A stretch of DNA of 64,000 nt from CAXQZM01 sp964228455 (lineage in GTDB: Bacteria > Pseudomonadota > Alphaproteobacteria > UBA7985), in the NCBI GenBank assembly GCA_964228455.1, contig CAXQZM010000070.1, positions 12,423 to 76,422 of the forward strand, read 5' to 3'. The translations under genes were made by a program, and so were the position numbers. This document shows, piece by piece, positions 32,780-42,003 of the stretch. Positions within the stretch are counted from its first letter, which is position 1. The number at the start of each line of letters is the position of its first letter. Below the pieces are notes generated by a model. It worked only from the letters and a program-made list of their open reading frames with translations, was not told the origin of the DNA and did not search any database.

Positions 32780-34612
32780 CTAAGAATCCATTTTCAAAGC
32801 TGCGATAAAAGCACTTTGGGGTATATCTACGTTTCCTATAGACCGCATCCGCTTTTTACCTTCTTTTTGCTTCTCTAGAAGCTTCTTCTTTCGCGTCGCG
32901 TCTCCGCCATAACATTTGGCTGTTACATCTTTGCGCAGCGCGGAAACGGTTTCCCTTGCTATCACTTTGCCACCAATCGCAGCTTGGATTGCTATTTTGA
33001 ATAATTGACGAGGGATCAATTCTTTCAATTTTTCACAAAGTTGGCGACCTCTACTTTCAGCCTTTGTTCGATGAACCATCAGAGCAAGAGCGTCGATTGG
33101 ATCCTGATTTACTAGAATATTTACCTTTACAAGATCACCTTCCTTGTTTCCGATTGGCTCATAGTTAAATGAGGCATAGCCCCTACTTACGGACTTAAGA
33201 CGATCATAGAAATCGAAAACAACCTCGTTAAGCGGCAACTCATATTCCAGCATAGCTCGTGAACCTGCGTAAGTAAGCTGCTTTTGAATCCCGCGCCTAT
33301 CCTCACATAGTTTTAGAATGGGACCCAAATAATCATCAGGGACCAAAATAGTGGCCTTAATCCAAGGCTCCTCGATGAAATCAACCTTCTGGACCTCTGG
33401 CATGTCCACTGGATTATGCATCAATTGCTGAGTACCATCGGTTAAATGAAGATTGTAAACTACTGATGGCGCCGTCGTAACAAGATCTAGGTTGAACTCT
33501 CTACTCAACCGCTCTTGAATAATTTCAAGATGGAGCAGCCCTAAAAAACCACAGCGGAAGCCAAAACCTAGTGCAGCAGAGCTTTCTGTTTCAAAATGAA
33601 ACGACGCATCGTTAAGAGCCAATCTTTCAAGGCTATTCCTAAGCTCATCGAACTGAGCAGCATCAGAAGGATAAAGACCACAGAAAACAACTGGCACTGA
33701 CGGCTTGAACCCGGCGAGAGGCTCGTGTGCAGGTTTCCGTTCATCAGTAATTGTATCCCCAATTTGACAGTCTGAAACATTTTTTATGCCAGCCGTGATG
33801 TAACCTAGCTCTCCAGTCTTAAGAATTTTTCCCTCAACTCTTTCGGGGCGAAACACGCCTATGCGGTCAATATCGTAGGATGCCTTAGAGTCCATTAGAC
33901 GGATCTTCTGACCTTTTCTTAATGTCCCCTCCATAACCCTCACGAGAATAATAACACCAAGATAGGCATCATACCAAGCATCCACTAGCAATGCTTGAGT
34001 TCTTGCTTCGGGGTCACCGCCAGGAGCCGGCACAAGGTCAATAATTTGCTGTAGTACTTCCGGGACACCTGCTCCTGTTTTACCAGAAACAGCTAGAGAA
34101 TCAGATGTATCCAGTCCTATAACCTCTTCAATCTGTTCCTTAACTTGCTCTGGTTCCGCAGCCGGCAAATCAATTTTGTTGAGTACAGGTATTATTTCAT
34201 GATTATTATCGAGAGCTAAATATACGTTGGCTAATGTTTGTGCCTCCACACCTTGCGAAGCGTCAACAAGTAGTATTGAGCCCTCACAAGCGGATAAAGA
34301 ACGAGAGACTTCATACGCAAAATCAACATGTCCAGGCGTATCAATCAGGTTCAGCGCATACAAATCGCCATCATCTCCAGTATATTCAATGCGAACAGAG
34401 TTTGATTTAATTGTAATACCTCGCTCACGTTCTAGCTCCATCGAGTCAAGAACTTGGTCCTTCATTTCTCGCTCAGACAAAGTTCCAGTAAGCTGTATCA
34501 TCCGGTCAGCTAACGTAGATTTCCCGTGATCAATATGAGCTATAATCGCGAAGTTCCGAACACGCTCCTGAGGAACGTCAGTGATAGTAGAAGAGTTGGA
34601 GAGGTTAGACAT
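32780..34612 (-). CDS. lepA: Elongation factor 4 (LepA)
   Basis: Ribosome-associated GTPase that back-translocates or aids initiation/assembly. The 610-residue protein has AHIDHGKSTLADRM (G1, about residues 26-39), RERGITIKS, DTPGHVDF, NKIDLPAA (G4), EF-Tu-like domain 2, and the LepA-specific C-terminal domain with AIGGKVIARETVSALRKDV and the KKLLEKQKEGKKRM tail. I chose ATG 34612 (MSNLSNSST...) over an upstream TTG at 34648. The start is not strongly marked by a ribosome site. Read toward coaBC after a 400-bp gap. Confidence 0.96.
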   Translation of the reverse strand: MSNLSNSSTITDVPQERVRNFAIIAHIDHGKSTLADRMIQLTGTLSEREMKDQVLDSMELERERGITIKSNSVRIEYTGDDGDLYALNLIDTPGHVDFAYEVSRSLSACEGSILLVDASQGVEAQTLANVYLALDNNHEIIPVLNKIDLPAAEPEQVKEQIEEVIGLDTSDSLAVSGKTGAGVPEVLQQIIDLVPAPGGDPEARTQALLVDAWYDAYLGVIILVRVMEGTLRKGQKIRLMDSKASYDIDRIGVFRPERVEGKILKTGELGYITAGIKNVSDCQIGDTITDERKPAHEPLAGFKPSVPVVFCGLYPSDAAQFDELRNSLERLALNDASFHFETESSAALGFGFRCGFLGLLHLEIIQERLSREFNLDLVTTAPSVVYNLHLTDGTQQLMHNPVDMPEVQKVDFIEEPWIKATILVPDDYLGPILKLCEDRRGIQKQLTYAGSRAMLEYELPLNEVVFDFYDRLKSVSRGYASFNYEPIGNKEGDLVKVNILVNQDPIDALALMVHRTKAESRGRQLCEKLKELIPRQLFKIAIQAAIGGKVIARETVSALRKDVTAKCYGGDATRKKKLLEKQKEGKKRMRSIGNVDIPQSAFIAALKMDS

Positions 34613-34768
34613 TGCCGCGGCTTTAAGCGGCAGCGCTAATTTGAGCAAGAGAGTGGTTGTCGCGGCTAGCCATAATATTTGAGATCTGACTTAAATTGCT
34701 TTCTGTAATACAAAGAATTTATGTGGGGTTTGACTTGTTTAAAGCAAAAAACATGCCATCTATAAAGT

Positions 34769-36061
34769 ATGGTGCTTACTCCCTCCTTAGGTCTTAAGCA
34801 GCGTCAACGTCTTGGTTTGACACAAGAAATAAAGTCGTCTCTTCAATACCTGGCACTGGCGGGGCTTCGATTAGAACAAGCCCTTACAGATGTTTTAGAT
34901 TCTAACCCATTTCTGTCAGTTCGAAGCACGCACCCAATTCATAGCGAAGCTGATTGGTTGACAAATTTAGCTTCACCTGGACCTGAGTCTATCGCAACGG
35001 CTCTTCGCCTGTTGGCTACCGACTTATTTTGGACGCCAGAAGACAAATTTCTAAGCGATATGCTCATTGATGAGGTCGGCGATAATGGCTTACTAGAGTT
35101 GCCCCTTGCTGACATTGCTGAAGATAATCGTATTGAGCTAGACCGGCTCAGACCGATTCAGGACAAGTTTCTGGCTGAAGGCGGTTTGCTTGCTGACAAT
35201 TTAGGCCATAGCCTAAGCGCACAAGCCGTTGCAAAGGTTCAAGTTGGTGACTGGCCAAACGAAGTTTTGGCTGAGGTACTAGAGGCATGTGACCTTTTAG
35301 ACTTGATAGCATGCGGTGAGTTCACGCCAAATGCAAAAATTCTCGACCTAGTGCGAACCCTTAACCCCCGGCCGGCCGATAATTTAGACTTAGAAGCTGC
35401 CGTAATTATACCGCCAGATCTCATTGTTGAAGAGTATGAAAATAACTGGCGCATAAGCCTAAATCCGCTGACGAATAGAGCCTACGAATTAGATGTTGAT
35501 GCGCTAGGTGGTTTGAGTCCCAATGAGCAAAAGCAACCAAATATCGCTGAACCAATAAAAACTGCAAAAAGTACCGTAAGAGCACTGAAGGCACGTAAGC
35601 AAACTTTGGTTAATCTTGGTTATTTTCTGTGTAAAAAACAAGATGCTGCGCTTCGCCACGGAAGAGCGCAACTGTCACCACTTACTCAAATGGACGCTGC
35701 AGAAGCGTTAGATTGTCATTCCTCCACTATATCGCGGGCTGTCGCAGGAAAAACGATTCAAACCCCACAAGGGGTTTGGCCTTTAAGAGATTTTTTTTCT
35801 GCACTAATTGATCCCAACTCACTCTTATCAGGAGCCCAGCTGCGAGCGTGGCTTACAGAGACCATCTTTGAAGAAAATCGAACTGCTCCAATGTCGGATG
35901 CTGAGTTAGCAATTAAATTATCTGAACTTGGGCATGAGGTTGCTCGACGTACAATCACAAAATACCGTCTTCATATAGGCTTGCCGGGTGCAGCGGCTCG
36001 GCGACGCCTATACTCTAGACGGTCACCAAATTTTAAAACATATAAGAAAGGGAAACTATGA
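34769..36061 (+). CDS. rpoN: RNA polymerase sigma-54 factor RpoN
   Basis: Alternative sigma factor needing activator ATPases, used for nitrogen and other regulons. The 430-residue protein has a glutamine-containing region I (LKQRQRLGLTQEIKSSLQYL), a short, not strongly acidic region II, a core-binding domain, the HTH (AEALDCHSSTISRAVAGK, about 310-327) and the RpoN box ARRTITKYR (about 395-403). Length is typical of short Rhodobacterales-type RpoN. It overlaps hpf by 4 nt (ATGA). The usual upstream lptA-lptB and downstream ptsN are missing at this locus. Confidence 0.93.
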   Translation: MVLTPSLGLKQRQRLGLTQEIKSSLQYLALAGLRLEQALTDVLDSNPFLSVRSTHPIHSEADWLTNLASPGPESIATALRLLATDLFWTPEDKFLSDMLIDEVGDNGLLELPLADIAEDNRIELDRLRPIQDKFLAEGGLLADNLGHSLSAQAVAKVQVGDWPNEVLAEVLEACDLLDLIACGEFTPNAKILDLVRTLNPRPADNLDLEAAVIIPPDLIVEEYENNWRISLNPLTNRAYELDVDALGGLSPNEQKQPNIAEPIKTAKSTVRALKARKQTLVNLGYFLCKKQDAALRHGRAQLSPLTQMDAAEALDCHSSTISRAVAGKTIQTPQGVWPLRDFFSALIDPNSLLSGAQLRAWLTETIFEENRTAPMSDAELAIKLSELGHEVARRTITKYRLHIGLPGAAARRRLYSRRSPNFKTYKKGKL

Positions 36062-36624
36062 AACTCACAATTGAAGGCCACCAAGTCCAAATGTCTCCCG
36101 TTCTCAATGAGAGAGTTGAAGCCTCTTTAGATGGTATTTTTGAAAAATATTTTGGGGACGCTGTCTCAGCACAAGTCTTGTTCAGGCGCTCAGGGCATGG
36201 CTTCTCAGCACACCTGGAGACACATGTTGGAAAGCACATACATCTTGCCTCAGAGGGAAAAGCTGGTGATGCTTATAGCGCATTTGATTTAGCGGCTACT
36301 CGATTAGCGAAGCGACTCAGGCGGCACAAACGTAAATTACGAGATCATCATGCTGATTTGGATGGTAGAAAAGTCCTCGAGGCTCGCGGTTTCGTTCTGG
36401 AGGCTGCGCCAGAAGAAGAACCAGAGGAAACCACGCCAGATGCGCCAACAGTTATTGCAGAAACCCCAACCCTAATTCCCACACTAAGTGTAGCGGAAGC
36501 TGTGATGCATCTTGATTTAAGTGATCAGCCAGCGCTCATGTTTCATAATGTTAACCATGGTGGTTTGAATATGGTTTATGAAAGAACAGATGGCCACATA
36601 TCCTGGGTAGATCCTCAAGAATAA
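36058..36624 (+). CDS. hpf: Ribosome hibernation promoting factor, long form (HPF/YfiA)
   Basis: Dimerises 70S ribosomes into inactive 100S particles in stationary phase. The 188-residue protein has an N-terminal S30AE domain (VNERVEASLDGIFEKYFGD-like segment, then AAFDLAATRLAKRLRRHKRKLRDHH-type basic helix near residues 79-102), an acidic linker (about 115-150) and a C-terminal dimerisation domain ending HISWVDPQE. The long form alone is typical of Alphaproteobacteria. Coupled to rpoN by ATGA overlap. ptsN does not follow. Confidence 0.93.
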   Translation: MKLTIEGHQVQMSPVLNERVEASLDGIFEKYFGDAVSAQVLFRRSGHGFSAHLETHVGKHIHLASEGKAGDAYSAFDLAATRLAKRLRRHKRKLRDHHADLDGRKVLEARGFVLEAAPEEEPEETTPDAPTVIAETPTLIPTLSVAEAVMHLDLSDQPALMFHNVNHGGLNMVYERTDGHISWVDPQE

Positions 36625-36707
36625 GTCAGTGCAGCAGTAGACTTGCCATAAAGTAGCCTCAGAGTTAGGGCTTAAACAGAATGAACATAGAGGGGAGCAG
36701 CACGCTC

Positions 36708-37481
36708 ATGCAGTTTAGTTTTCGAGCTTCAATGGCCTTAACTTTGATTTGCTGTGGAAATCTTGCAGTTGCACAGTCACAAGCACTCACGCCAGGTGCG
36801 GCGGCCATCGGCGGTACAACAACCAGTACTCAGTTAATTGGACCAGGAGGATCCTTGGTTCCGATTAGAGCCGCTCCCAATGCAGAGGACACTTCTCAGA
36901 CCTCTACTCAAATAACCACAGGTGAAAGTAGCCTTCGCAGCTCCGATCAAAGTGAACCAGTAGTGCTCCCAGCTGATCGGACTCAAGAAGCTACTGCTAC
37001 TGAAACATCTGAACAAACGAGTGCACCAGAGAAAATTGAAGAGCCAAAAACTGTAGAAACAAGCATCCCTCAACCTCCTGAGAACGCCGAGACATCGCAA
37101 ATTACGGCAGGCGCCACGCCAACGACCGCACCAGCAGCTGAAGATGATGAGGCAGGCGCGCTAAACCCTATTAATACTTTCGAACCAGCCCGCCTTGATT
37201 TTGGTAACGAGGGTATTGCATTAACAGCTCAACACGAAATTGCTCTTGACCCAATTGCAGCTCTTATGAGAGCAAATCCACTTATGCCGCTCCAAATCAT
37301 TGCGGTGCTGCCACTCTCCGAAGCAACAAGCGACGAGGCAAAACAGAAAGCACGGAGAAGAATACTTGCTGTTCGAAGCAATCTAATTTCACGTGGGCTT
37401 AGCGCAGATAATCTGACATTTGTAATATCCGCCAATACAGAGTCGGAGCCTTTTGCTAACTTTATCCTTATTGAACGCTAA
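36708..37481 (+). CDS. Secreted protein with degenerate OmpA-like C-terminal domain
   Basis: 257-residue protein from the ATG at 36708. A signal peptide (basic start, hydrophobic FRASMALTLICCGNLAVAQ) is followed by a long Thr/Ser/Glu/Pro-rich low-complexity region (about 50-150) and a C-terminal domain: RLDFGNEGIALTAQHEIAL, LMPLQIIAVLPLSEAT, AKQKARRRILAVRSNLISRGL, which lines up with the OmpA/MotB fold but lacks the clear GHTD motif. The stop overlaps the next start by 1 nt. With the two following genes it looks like an envelope-anchored partner of a MotA/TolQ-type channel. Precise function unknown. Confidence 0.72.
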   Translation: MQFSFRASMALTLICCGNLAVAQSQALTPGAAAIGGTTTSTQLIGPGGSLVPIRAAPNAEDTSQTSTQITTGESSLRSSDQSEPVVLPADRTQEATATETSEQTSAPEKIEEPKTVETSIPQPPENAETSQITAGATPTTAPAAEDDEAGALNPINTFEPARLDFGNEGIALTAQHEIALDPIAALMRANPLMPLQIIAVLPLSEATSDEAKQKARRRILAVRSNLISRGLSADNLTFVISANTESEPFANFILIER

Positions 37482-38593
37482 TGATCATACTTGCCCGCCC
37501 ACTCATTTTAATATTCATCGCACTAGCTGCGCTTTTAACGATTTTAAGTCTTCAGTTCGGTCCAATTAGCGCATTTTTCGCAGAAAATTTGGTGATAAAT
37601 AGCCTGATTTTAGGCGTTTTCATAATTGGGCTATTTTTATCATTCTGGCGGCTTTCAGCTCTTGCATTCGAAATTACTTGGATCGATCGGATTAGAAATG
37701 CCACACAAGCCAGCGATGCAGATGAATTAGCTGGCCCTAGGGTAGTTGCGCGCCTGCATATGCTTGCGGCATTTGCAAATGTCTGGCGCCGATTTTTTGA
37801 TTCCAGTCAAGCTCTAACCCCCGATCTCGCAACAACTTTAGTTGACTCGGCCCAAAATCGACTTGATGAGCGAAGAGAGCTCTCTCGCTACCTTGCTAAT
37901 GCCTTGCTAATTCTAGGTTTGCTAGGAACTTTCTGGGGTCTTCTTGGTGCATTAATTGGAATGCGTGAGGCACTTGGAAATCTCGATGCTCAACAAGATT
38001 TCTTTACGGGTCTATCTAGCTCGCTGTCAGCGCCTTTAGAAAGCATGGGCACTGCGTTTTCATCTACCTTATTTGGTCTGGCTGCTTCGCTTTTGTTTGG
38101 GTTCATTGAACTTCAGACCACTCGCGCGCATTCTGCATTTTTGGAAAATTTTGAAGCCTGGCTTGCTACTTTTATGCAGACAACAGAACTTGCTTCAGAT
38201 GACAACAAACATCCGATGTCAGCAAAACCGCGTCCATCGATAGAGCCAAATGCAAATATAGAGACGCTTGGTCACCTAATGCGGCGGGGTCAGCAAGATA
38301 CTATGGTCTTGAACAATAACCTCGTGAGTCTTTTAGATCAGATAACTCGCGTTGCTGATAAAGTAGAAGCAAACCACCTAGTTCACGAAAAGATACTCTC
38401 ATCTCAGATGACTAATGAGCAGCTTATTGATAAAATTGAGGTTTTAGTGGATACTTTGACAATAGAAAAACAAACAGATTCTTTATCGGGCATTGATAAT
38501 AGGATTGTAGCAACTGCAGAAAGCATAGAGCCAAACGATTACAAAGATCCCGCAGATGATGCTGCCGCGGACTCGAGTAAAGACGAAAGTTAG
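37481..38593 (+). CDS. MotA/TolQ/ExbB proton-channel family protein
   Basis: 370-residue inner-membrane protein with two N-terminal spans (about residues 4-26 and 38-60), and two more forming the MotA/TolQ core: ALLILGLLGTFWGLLGALIG (about 141-160) and LESMGTAFSSTLFGLAASLLFG (about 186-207). A C-terminal cytoplasmic tail of about 130 residues is helical and acidic at the end. Such proteins use proton flow to drive a partner with an OmpA-like domain. The partner is the next gene, 6 nt downstream. Not a flagellar locus: no flagellar genes are nearby. Confidence 0.85.
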   Translation: MIILARPLILIFIALAALLTILSLQFGPISAFFAENLVINSLILGVFIIGLFLSFWRLSALAFEITWIDRIRNATQASDADELAGPRVVARLHMLAAFANVWRRFFDSSQALTPDLATTLVDSAQNRLDERRELSRYLANALLILGLLGTFWGLLGALIGMREALGNLDAQQDFFTGLSSSLSAPLESMGTAFSSTLFGLAASLLFGFIELQTTRAHSAFLENFEAWLATFMQTTELASDDNKHPMSAKPRPSIEPNANIETLGHLMRRGQQDTMVLNNNLVSLLDQITRVADKVEANHLVHEKILSSQMTNEQLIDKIEVLVDTLTIEKQTDSLSGIDNRIVATAESIEPNDYKDPADDAAADSSKDES

Positions 38594-38599
38594 GCTACC

Positions 38600-39790
38600 G
38601 TGGCGCGGAGACGCAGCATCAATGGGGAGCTTAATGTTTGGCCTGCTTTTGTGGATGTCCTCGCGACACTACTTCTCGTCATTATTCTATTGGTGCTAGC
38701 AGTTACGCTTACTCAATTTTATACAGCAAATCGGGCTTCCGGATTAGAGCGTATAGGAGATCAACTCAGCGATCAGCTAGAGCAGCGAGTAAGACAATTA
38801 ACCGCATTACAACAGGAACGTGAGAGCCTAATTCGAGAAGGGGATGACCTTAGAAGTAATGTGGGTGAGTTAACTTATCAGGTGAACACACAGTCAAATG
38901 AAATAGACGAACTCCAGATTCTACGCGATCAATTATTTGCCCAAATTGCTCTTCAAGCTGATGAACTTAACGTTCTGAAGAGTGAGCAAATAGAGTTGAC
39001 CAATAATAGCGAAGCAGCTGAGAAAGCGGTGGAAGATCTTCTGCTTAAACTTGCTGAAATAGAAGGCGGGGATGTTGATCTTGAAGGCGGCTTGCTAACT
39101 GTATTAGGACAAATGGACGATAAACTAGAACGACTGCTTAACGTTCTTTCGAATGCAGAGAGGGAACGCAAAAATGCGGAAAATCAGCGCGCAGCCGCAG
39201 AAAATGAACTTGCAGAACTTGATGCCAATAACTTTATCCTTCTTGCCGAAAATGAGGGCTTAAGAGCTAATTTAGAAACGCTAAGCTTAAGCGAGAGGCT
39301 TAACGACTCATTGCTTATAGAAGCGGAGGAACTTGGTCGCCAGCGCTCCGCTTTCTTCGCTAATTTGATTGAAGTATTAGGGGAGCGTGATGATGTCTCA
39401 GTTGTTGGTGATCGATTTGTCTTCCAATCCGAGGTTTTGTTTGATTCTGGCTCTGCCAGGCTAGGAATTAGTGGTGAAGCACAACTTACACGCCTTGCTG
39501 AAACGATAATGTCTTTAGCCTCAGACTTCCCATCTGACTGGATTTTAAGAGTTGATGGCCATACCGATGCAAGACCCATTTCGCCTAGTTCTAGAAGCCG
39601 TTATCAGAATAACTGGCAGCTTAGTTCAGAGCGGGCTCGTTCTGTTGTAGAGTCACTAATTGCACAAGGGGTGCCACCAAACCGGCTTGTTGCAGCTGGC
39701 TTTGGAGAGCACCAACCCCTAATCGATGAAGACACCCCAGAAGCTTTAGCTAAAAATCGTCGTATTGAGCTCAAACTAACAACGCGATGA
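38600..39790 (+). CDS. Peptidoglycan-binding OmpA/MotB-like protein
   Basis: 396-residue protein starting with GTG at 38600. One N-terminal span (VDVLATLLLVIILLVLAVT, about 18-36) anchors a long heptad-rich coiled coil (about 50-250) and a C-terminal OmpA domain: VLFDSGSARLGISGEAQL, LRVDGHTDARPISPSSRS (with the peptidoglycan-binding Asp), NNWQLSSERARSVVESLIAQG and AKNRRIELKLT. This architecture resembles a MotB/TolR-Pal hybrid: the span plugs into the upstream MotA/TolQ protein and the OmpA domain grips the wall. Seen in many Rhodobacterales as 'peptidoglycan-binding protein'; role not established. Confidence 0.87.
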   Translation: MARRRSINGELNVWPAFVDVLATLLLVIILLVLAVTLTQFYTANRASGLERIGDQLSDQLEQRVRQLTALQQERESLIREGDDLRSNVGELTYQVNTQSNEIDELQILRDQLFAQIALQADELNVLKSEQIELTNNSEAAEKAVEDLLLKLAEIEGGDVDLEGGLLTVLGQMDDKLERLLNVLSNAERERKNAENQRAAAENELAELDANNFILLAENEGLRANLETLSLSERLNDSLLIEAEELGRQRSAFFANLIEVLGERDDVSVVGDRFVFQSEVLFDSGSARLGISGEAQLTRLAETIMSLASDFPSDWILRVDGHTDARPISPSSRSRYQNNWQLSSERARSVVESLIAQGVPPNRLVAAGFGEHQPLIDEDTPEALAKNRRIELKLTTR

Positions 39791-39824
39791 AGTCTTACAC
39801 ATCCTACAATTTTTTCGGAGCGAG

Positions 39825-40415
39825 CTAAGCTTCCTTTCGCCCGCGCAAAGCGCTGGCCAAAGTGCCTTCATCCAAATACTCAACTGCTCCGCCTACTGGC
39901 AAACCCTGCGCCAACTTAGTAATTTTCAAGCCGCTTGCCTTCAGTAAATCCTGAATAAAATGCGCGGTCGACTGTCCTTCTACAGTCGCTGATAATGCTA
40001 GAATCACTTCTTTGAGGTCTCCGCGGCTAACGCGTTGTTTTAGGGATTCAGTACTCAGCAAGTCCGGTGTCACCCCATCTAACGCAGAAAGCCGACCCCC
40101 TAGAACATGGTAAAGTCCCTTATAGGTTTGCGCTCTCTCCAAAGCCCAAACGTCCGCAACCTGCTCAACAACACACACAATGCCTACGTCGCGCCCGATA
40201 TCTCGGCACACACGGCAAACTGATGCAGAATCTAGGTTACCGCACTCAATACAGGGTTGAACATCGTTCGCAACTCGAGCCAGTGTGCTGGCCAAAGGCA
40301 TCATTAAGTCGGTTTTCCGCTGGAGCAAGTTAAGCGCCATCCTCCTTGCCGACCGAGGGCCAACCCCTGGCAACCTAGATAATAGGTTTATAAGTTCATC
40401 TATCTGAGAGATCAA
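39825..40415 (-). CDS. recR: Recombination protein RecR
   Basis: Zinc- and DNA-binding partner of RecF/RecO in gap repair. The 196-residue protein has a helix-hairpin-helix LLSRLPGVGPRSARRMALNL (residues 8-27), the zinc finger CIECGNLDSASVCRVCRD (about 56-73), and a Toprim domain starting GIVCVVEQVADVWALE, ending LPVGGAVEYLDEGTLASAL. Length is standard. Immediately downstream of ybaB (3 nt apart). Confidence 0.97.
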   Translation of the reverse strand: MISQIDELINLLSRLPGVGPRSARRMALNLLQRKTDLMMPLASTLARVANDVQPCIECGNLDSASVCRVCRDIGRDVGIVCVVEQVADVWALERAQTYKGLYHVLGGRLSALDGVTPDLLSTESLKQRVSRGDLKEVILALSATVEGQSTAHFIQDLLKASGLKITKLAQGLPVGGAVEYLDEGTLASALRGRKEA

Positions 40416-40418
40416 AAT

Positions 40419-40751
40419 CTAGAATCCTAGCCCACCGGGTAGTTTGAGACCGCCTGTGATTGACTGCATTGAGTCGGCAGCTACTTGTTCAGCTTTTTTC
40501 TGCGCATCATTCACAGCCGCTACGATTAGATCTTGAAGCATATCAGGATCCTCTGGATCAATAAGAGATGAATCAATTTTAAGAGCCTTAAGTGCGCCTT
40601 TGCCGGTGGAAGTTGCCTCCACTAAACCGCCACCTGAGTTTCCTGTTACCTCGAGCTCATCTAATTTCTCTTGAGCTTCCTGCATTTTAGCCTGCATTTG
40701 CTGCGCTTGCTTCATCATTGCCTGCATATTTTTCATTGAAGGGTTCTCCAT
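40419..40751 (-). CDS. ybaB: YbaB/EbfC family nucleoid-associated protein
   Basis: Small DNA-binding dimer, 110 residues, with a Met/Gln-rich N-terminal helix (MKNMQAMMKQAQQMQAKMQ) and the family core TSTGKGALKALKIDSSLIDPED and the AVNDAQKKAEQ segment. Together with recR it forms the common ybaB-recR pair; the usual partner dnaX is 11 kb away here. The start at 40751 gives MENPS; an ATG at M6 is also possible. The tRNA-Gln gene lies 46 bp upstream on the same strand. Confidence 0.95.
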   Translation of the reverse strand: MENPSMKNMQAMMKQAQQMQAKMQEAQEKLDELEVTGNSGGGLVEATSTGKGALKALKIDSSLIDPEDPDMLQDLIVAAVNDAQKKAEQVAADSMQSITGGLKLPGGLGF

Positions 40752-40796
40752 TTAATCTTTGTAGTCGACGTAAGGGATTTGTAGCTCGAAGAAAAG

Positions 40797-40871
40797 TGGC
40801 TGGCGCGGCAGGATTCGAACCTGCAATCTACGGTACCAAAAACCGGTGCCTTACCATTGGGCCACGCGCCA
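40797..40871 (-). tRNA. tRNA-Gln (anticodon TTG)
   Basis: Minus-strand sequence TGGCGCG...CGCGCCA pairs over 7 bp, with discriminator G and encoded CCA. The anticodon stem ACCGG/CCGGT-like arm encloses the loop TTTTGGT with anticodon TTG reading CAA. T-loop GGTTCGAATCC. 75 nt including CCA. Immediately upstream of ybaB on the same strand. Confidence 0.96.
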
Positions 40872-40955
40872 TTAGCCGAGGGCTGGGCTTTACCGAGGTG
40901 CTTCAGCGCTTTCAAGTGGCATTTATACCTGAATCTATCTTATGACTAACTATCG

Positions 40956-41543
40956 ATGTTTACTTGGATTAATACCTCTCAAAATTGGCGTGTCCCACAT
41001 ATTTCATTAGCCGCAAACGATGAAATCTATCTCCGCCCGTTTGTTTATGAAGATACCTTAGCATATCAGCAGGAGATAAACCTGACATTAAGCGCGCCCG
41101 AGACGCCCAAATATATGTTAACCTTTCCGCAACCATTCTATCGTCGCCATGCTCGGGCACGTATAAGCCAAACACATCAATGGCTTCGAGAAGACAGGGG
41201 ATGGTCATTAGCCCTAATTTACAAGGGTAATCTTGCGGGACAGATGCAGATTATTTGTGGTCTTCCAAGTCGCCGCCGCGCAGAAGTTTCCTATTGGCTA
41301 AGTCCAACTTATCGCCGTATTGGCTTAGCACGCAAGGGAGTTAGCGCCTTAATTAAAGCGGCACAAAAACAATGGCCAGTCGATCAAATCGAAGCCACTG
41401 TGGTTCCTGGCAATTCAGAATCCATCGCGCTTCTGAAAGACCTAGGGTTCACGCAACAAGAAATAGCTCCAGTTTCATATCGAGTGCAAGGTCAGTGGCG
41501 AAGAAAATGGGCTGATCTGGAAATATTTAGACTAGAAGGATGA
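40956..41543 (+). CDS. GNAT-family N-acetyltransferase (RimJ/RimL-like)
   Basis: 195-residue protein with the GNAT core: EIYLRPFVYEDTLAYQQ as the start of the fold, AEVSYWLSPTYRRIGLARKGVSALI as the acetyl-CoA-binding motif A (Q/RxxGxG-like region RRIGLARKG, about 121-129), and VVPGNSESIALLKDLGFTQQE as motif B. Arg-rich segments and the RLEG end resemble RimJ/RimL protein N-acetyltransferases, but the substrate is not determined. It overlaps msrB by 4 nt (ATGA), suggesting co-translation with a repair enzyme. Confidence 0.83.
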   Translation: MFTWINTSQNWRVPHISLAANDEIYLRPFVYEDTLAYQQEINLTLSAPETPKYMLTFPQPFYRRHARARISQTHQWLREDRGWSLALIYKGNLAGQMQIICGLPSRRRAEVSYWLSPTYRRIGLARKGVSALIKAAQKQWPVDQIEATVVPGNSESIALLKDLGFTQQEIAPVSYRVQGQWRRKWADLEIFRLEG

Positions 41544-41950
41544 GCGGTATGAAGAAAAAGGTCATTAAATCTGATGCTGAATGGAGAGCGCATCTCTCAC
41601 CTGAGGCATATCGTGTAATGCGAAAACAAGGAACCGAGCATCCAGGAAGTTCCCCTCTCAACCATATAATTAGCTCGGGTCGTTTTCATTGCGCAGGCTG
41701 CGGAAGTCCTTTGTTTGATTCCGCCACCAAATATGAAAGTGGGTCAGGGTGGCCATCTTTCTATGCTCCTATTTCCGAAGATGCCGTAAGCACACAGACT
41801 GATAACAGTTACTTCATGACTCGTAATGAGGTACATTGCAGTCATTGTAAAGGCCACCTTGGTCATGTTTTCCCCGATGGGCCACAGCCCACTGGAATGC
41901 GTTACTGTATGAACGGAGTGGCATTAGAATTTATACCTGAAACTGAATAG
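41540..41950 (+). CDS. msrB: Peptide methionine-(R)-sulfoxide reductase
   Basis: Repairs the R-epimer of methionine sulfoxide in proteins. 136 residues, with zinc cysteines Cys51/Cys54 (CAGC) and Cys100/Cys103 (CSHC), the YESGSGWPSFYAPI block, GHLGHVFPDGP, and the catalytic Cys123 in RYCMNG. Normal length for the stand-alone domain, no MsrA fusion. Coupled to the GNAT gene upstream. Confidence 0.97.
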   Translation: MSGMKKKVIKSDAEWRAHLSPEAYRVMRKQGTEHPGSSPLNHIISSGRFHCAGCGSPLFDSATKYESGSGWPSFYAPISEDAVSTQTDNSYFMTRNEVHCSHCKGHLGHVFPDGPQPTGMRYCMNGVALEFIPETE

Positions 41951-42003
41951 CCTCATATGGTTACCTACTTATGAAGGATATAAAAACGCTCCCTATTAGA
42001 TAG

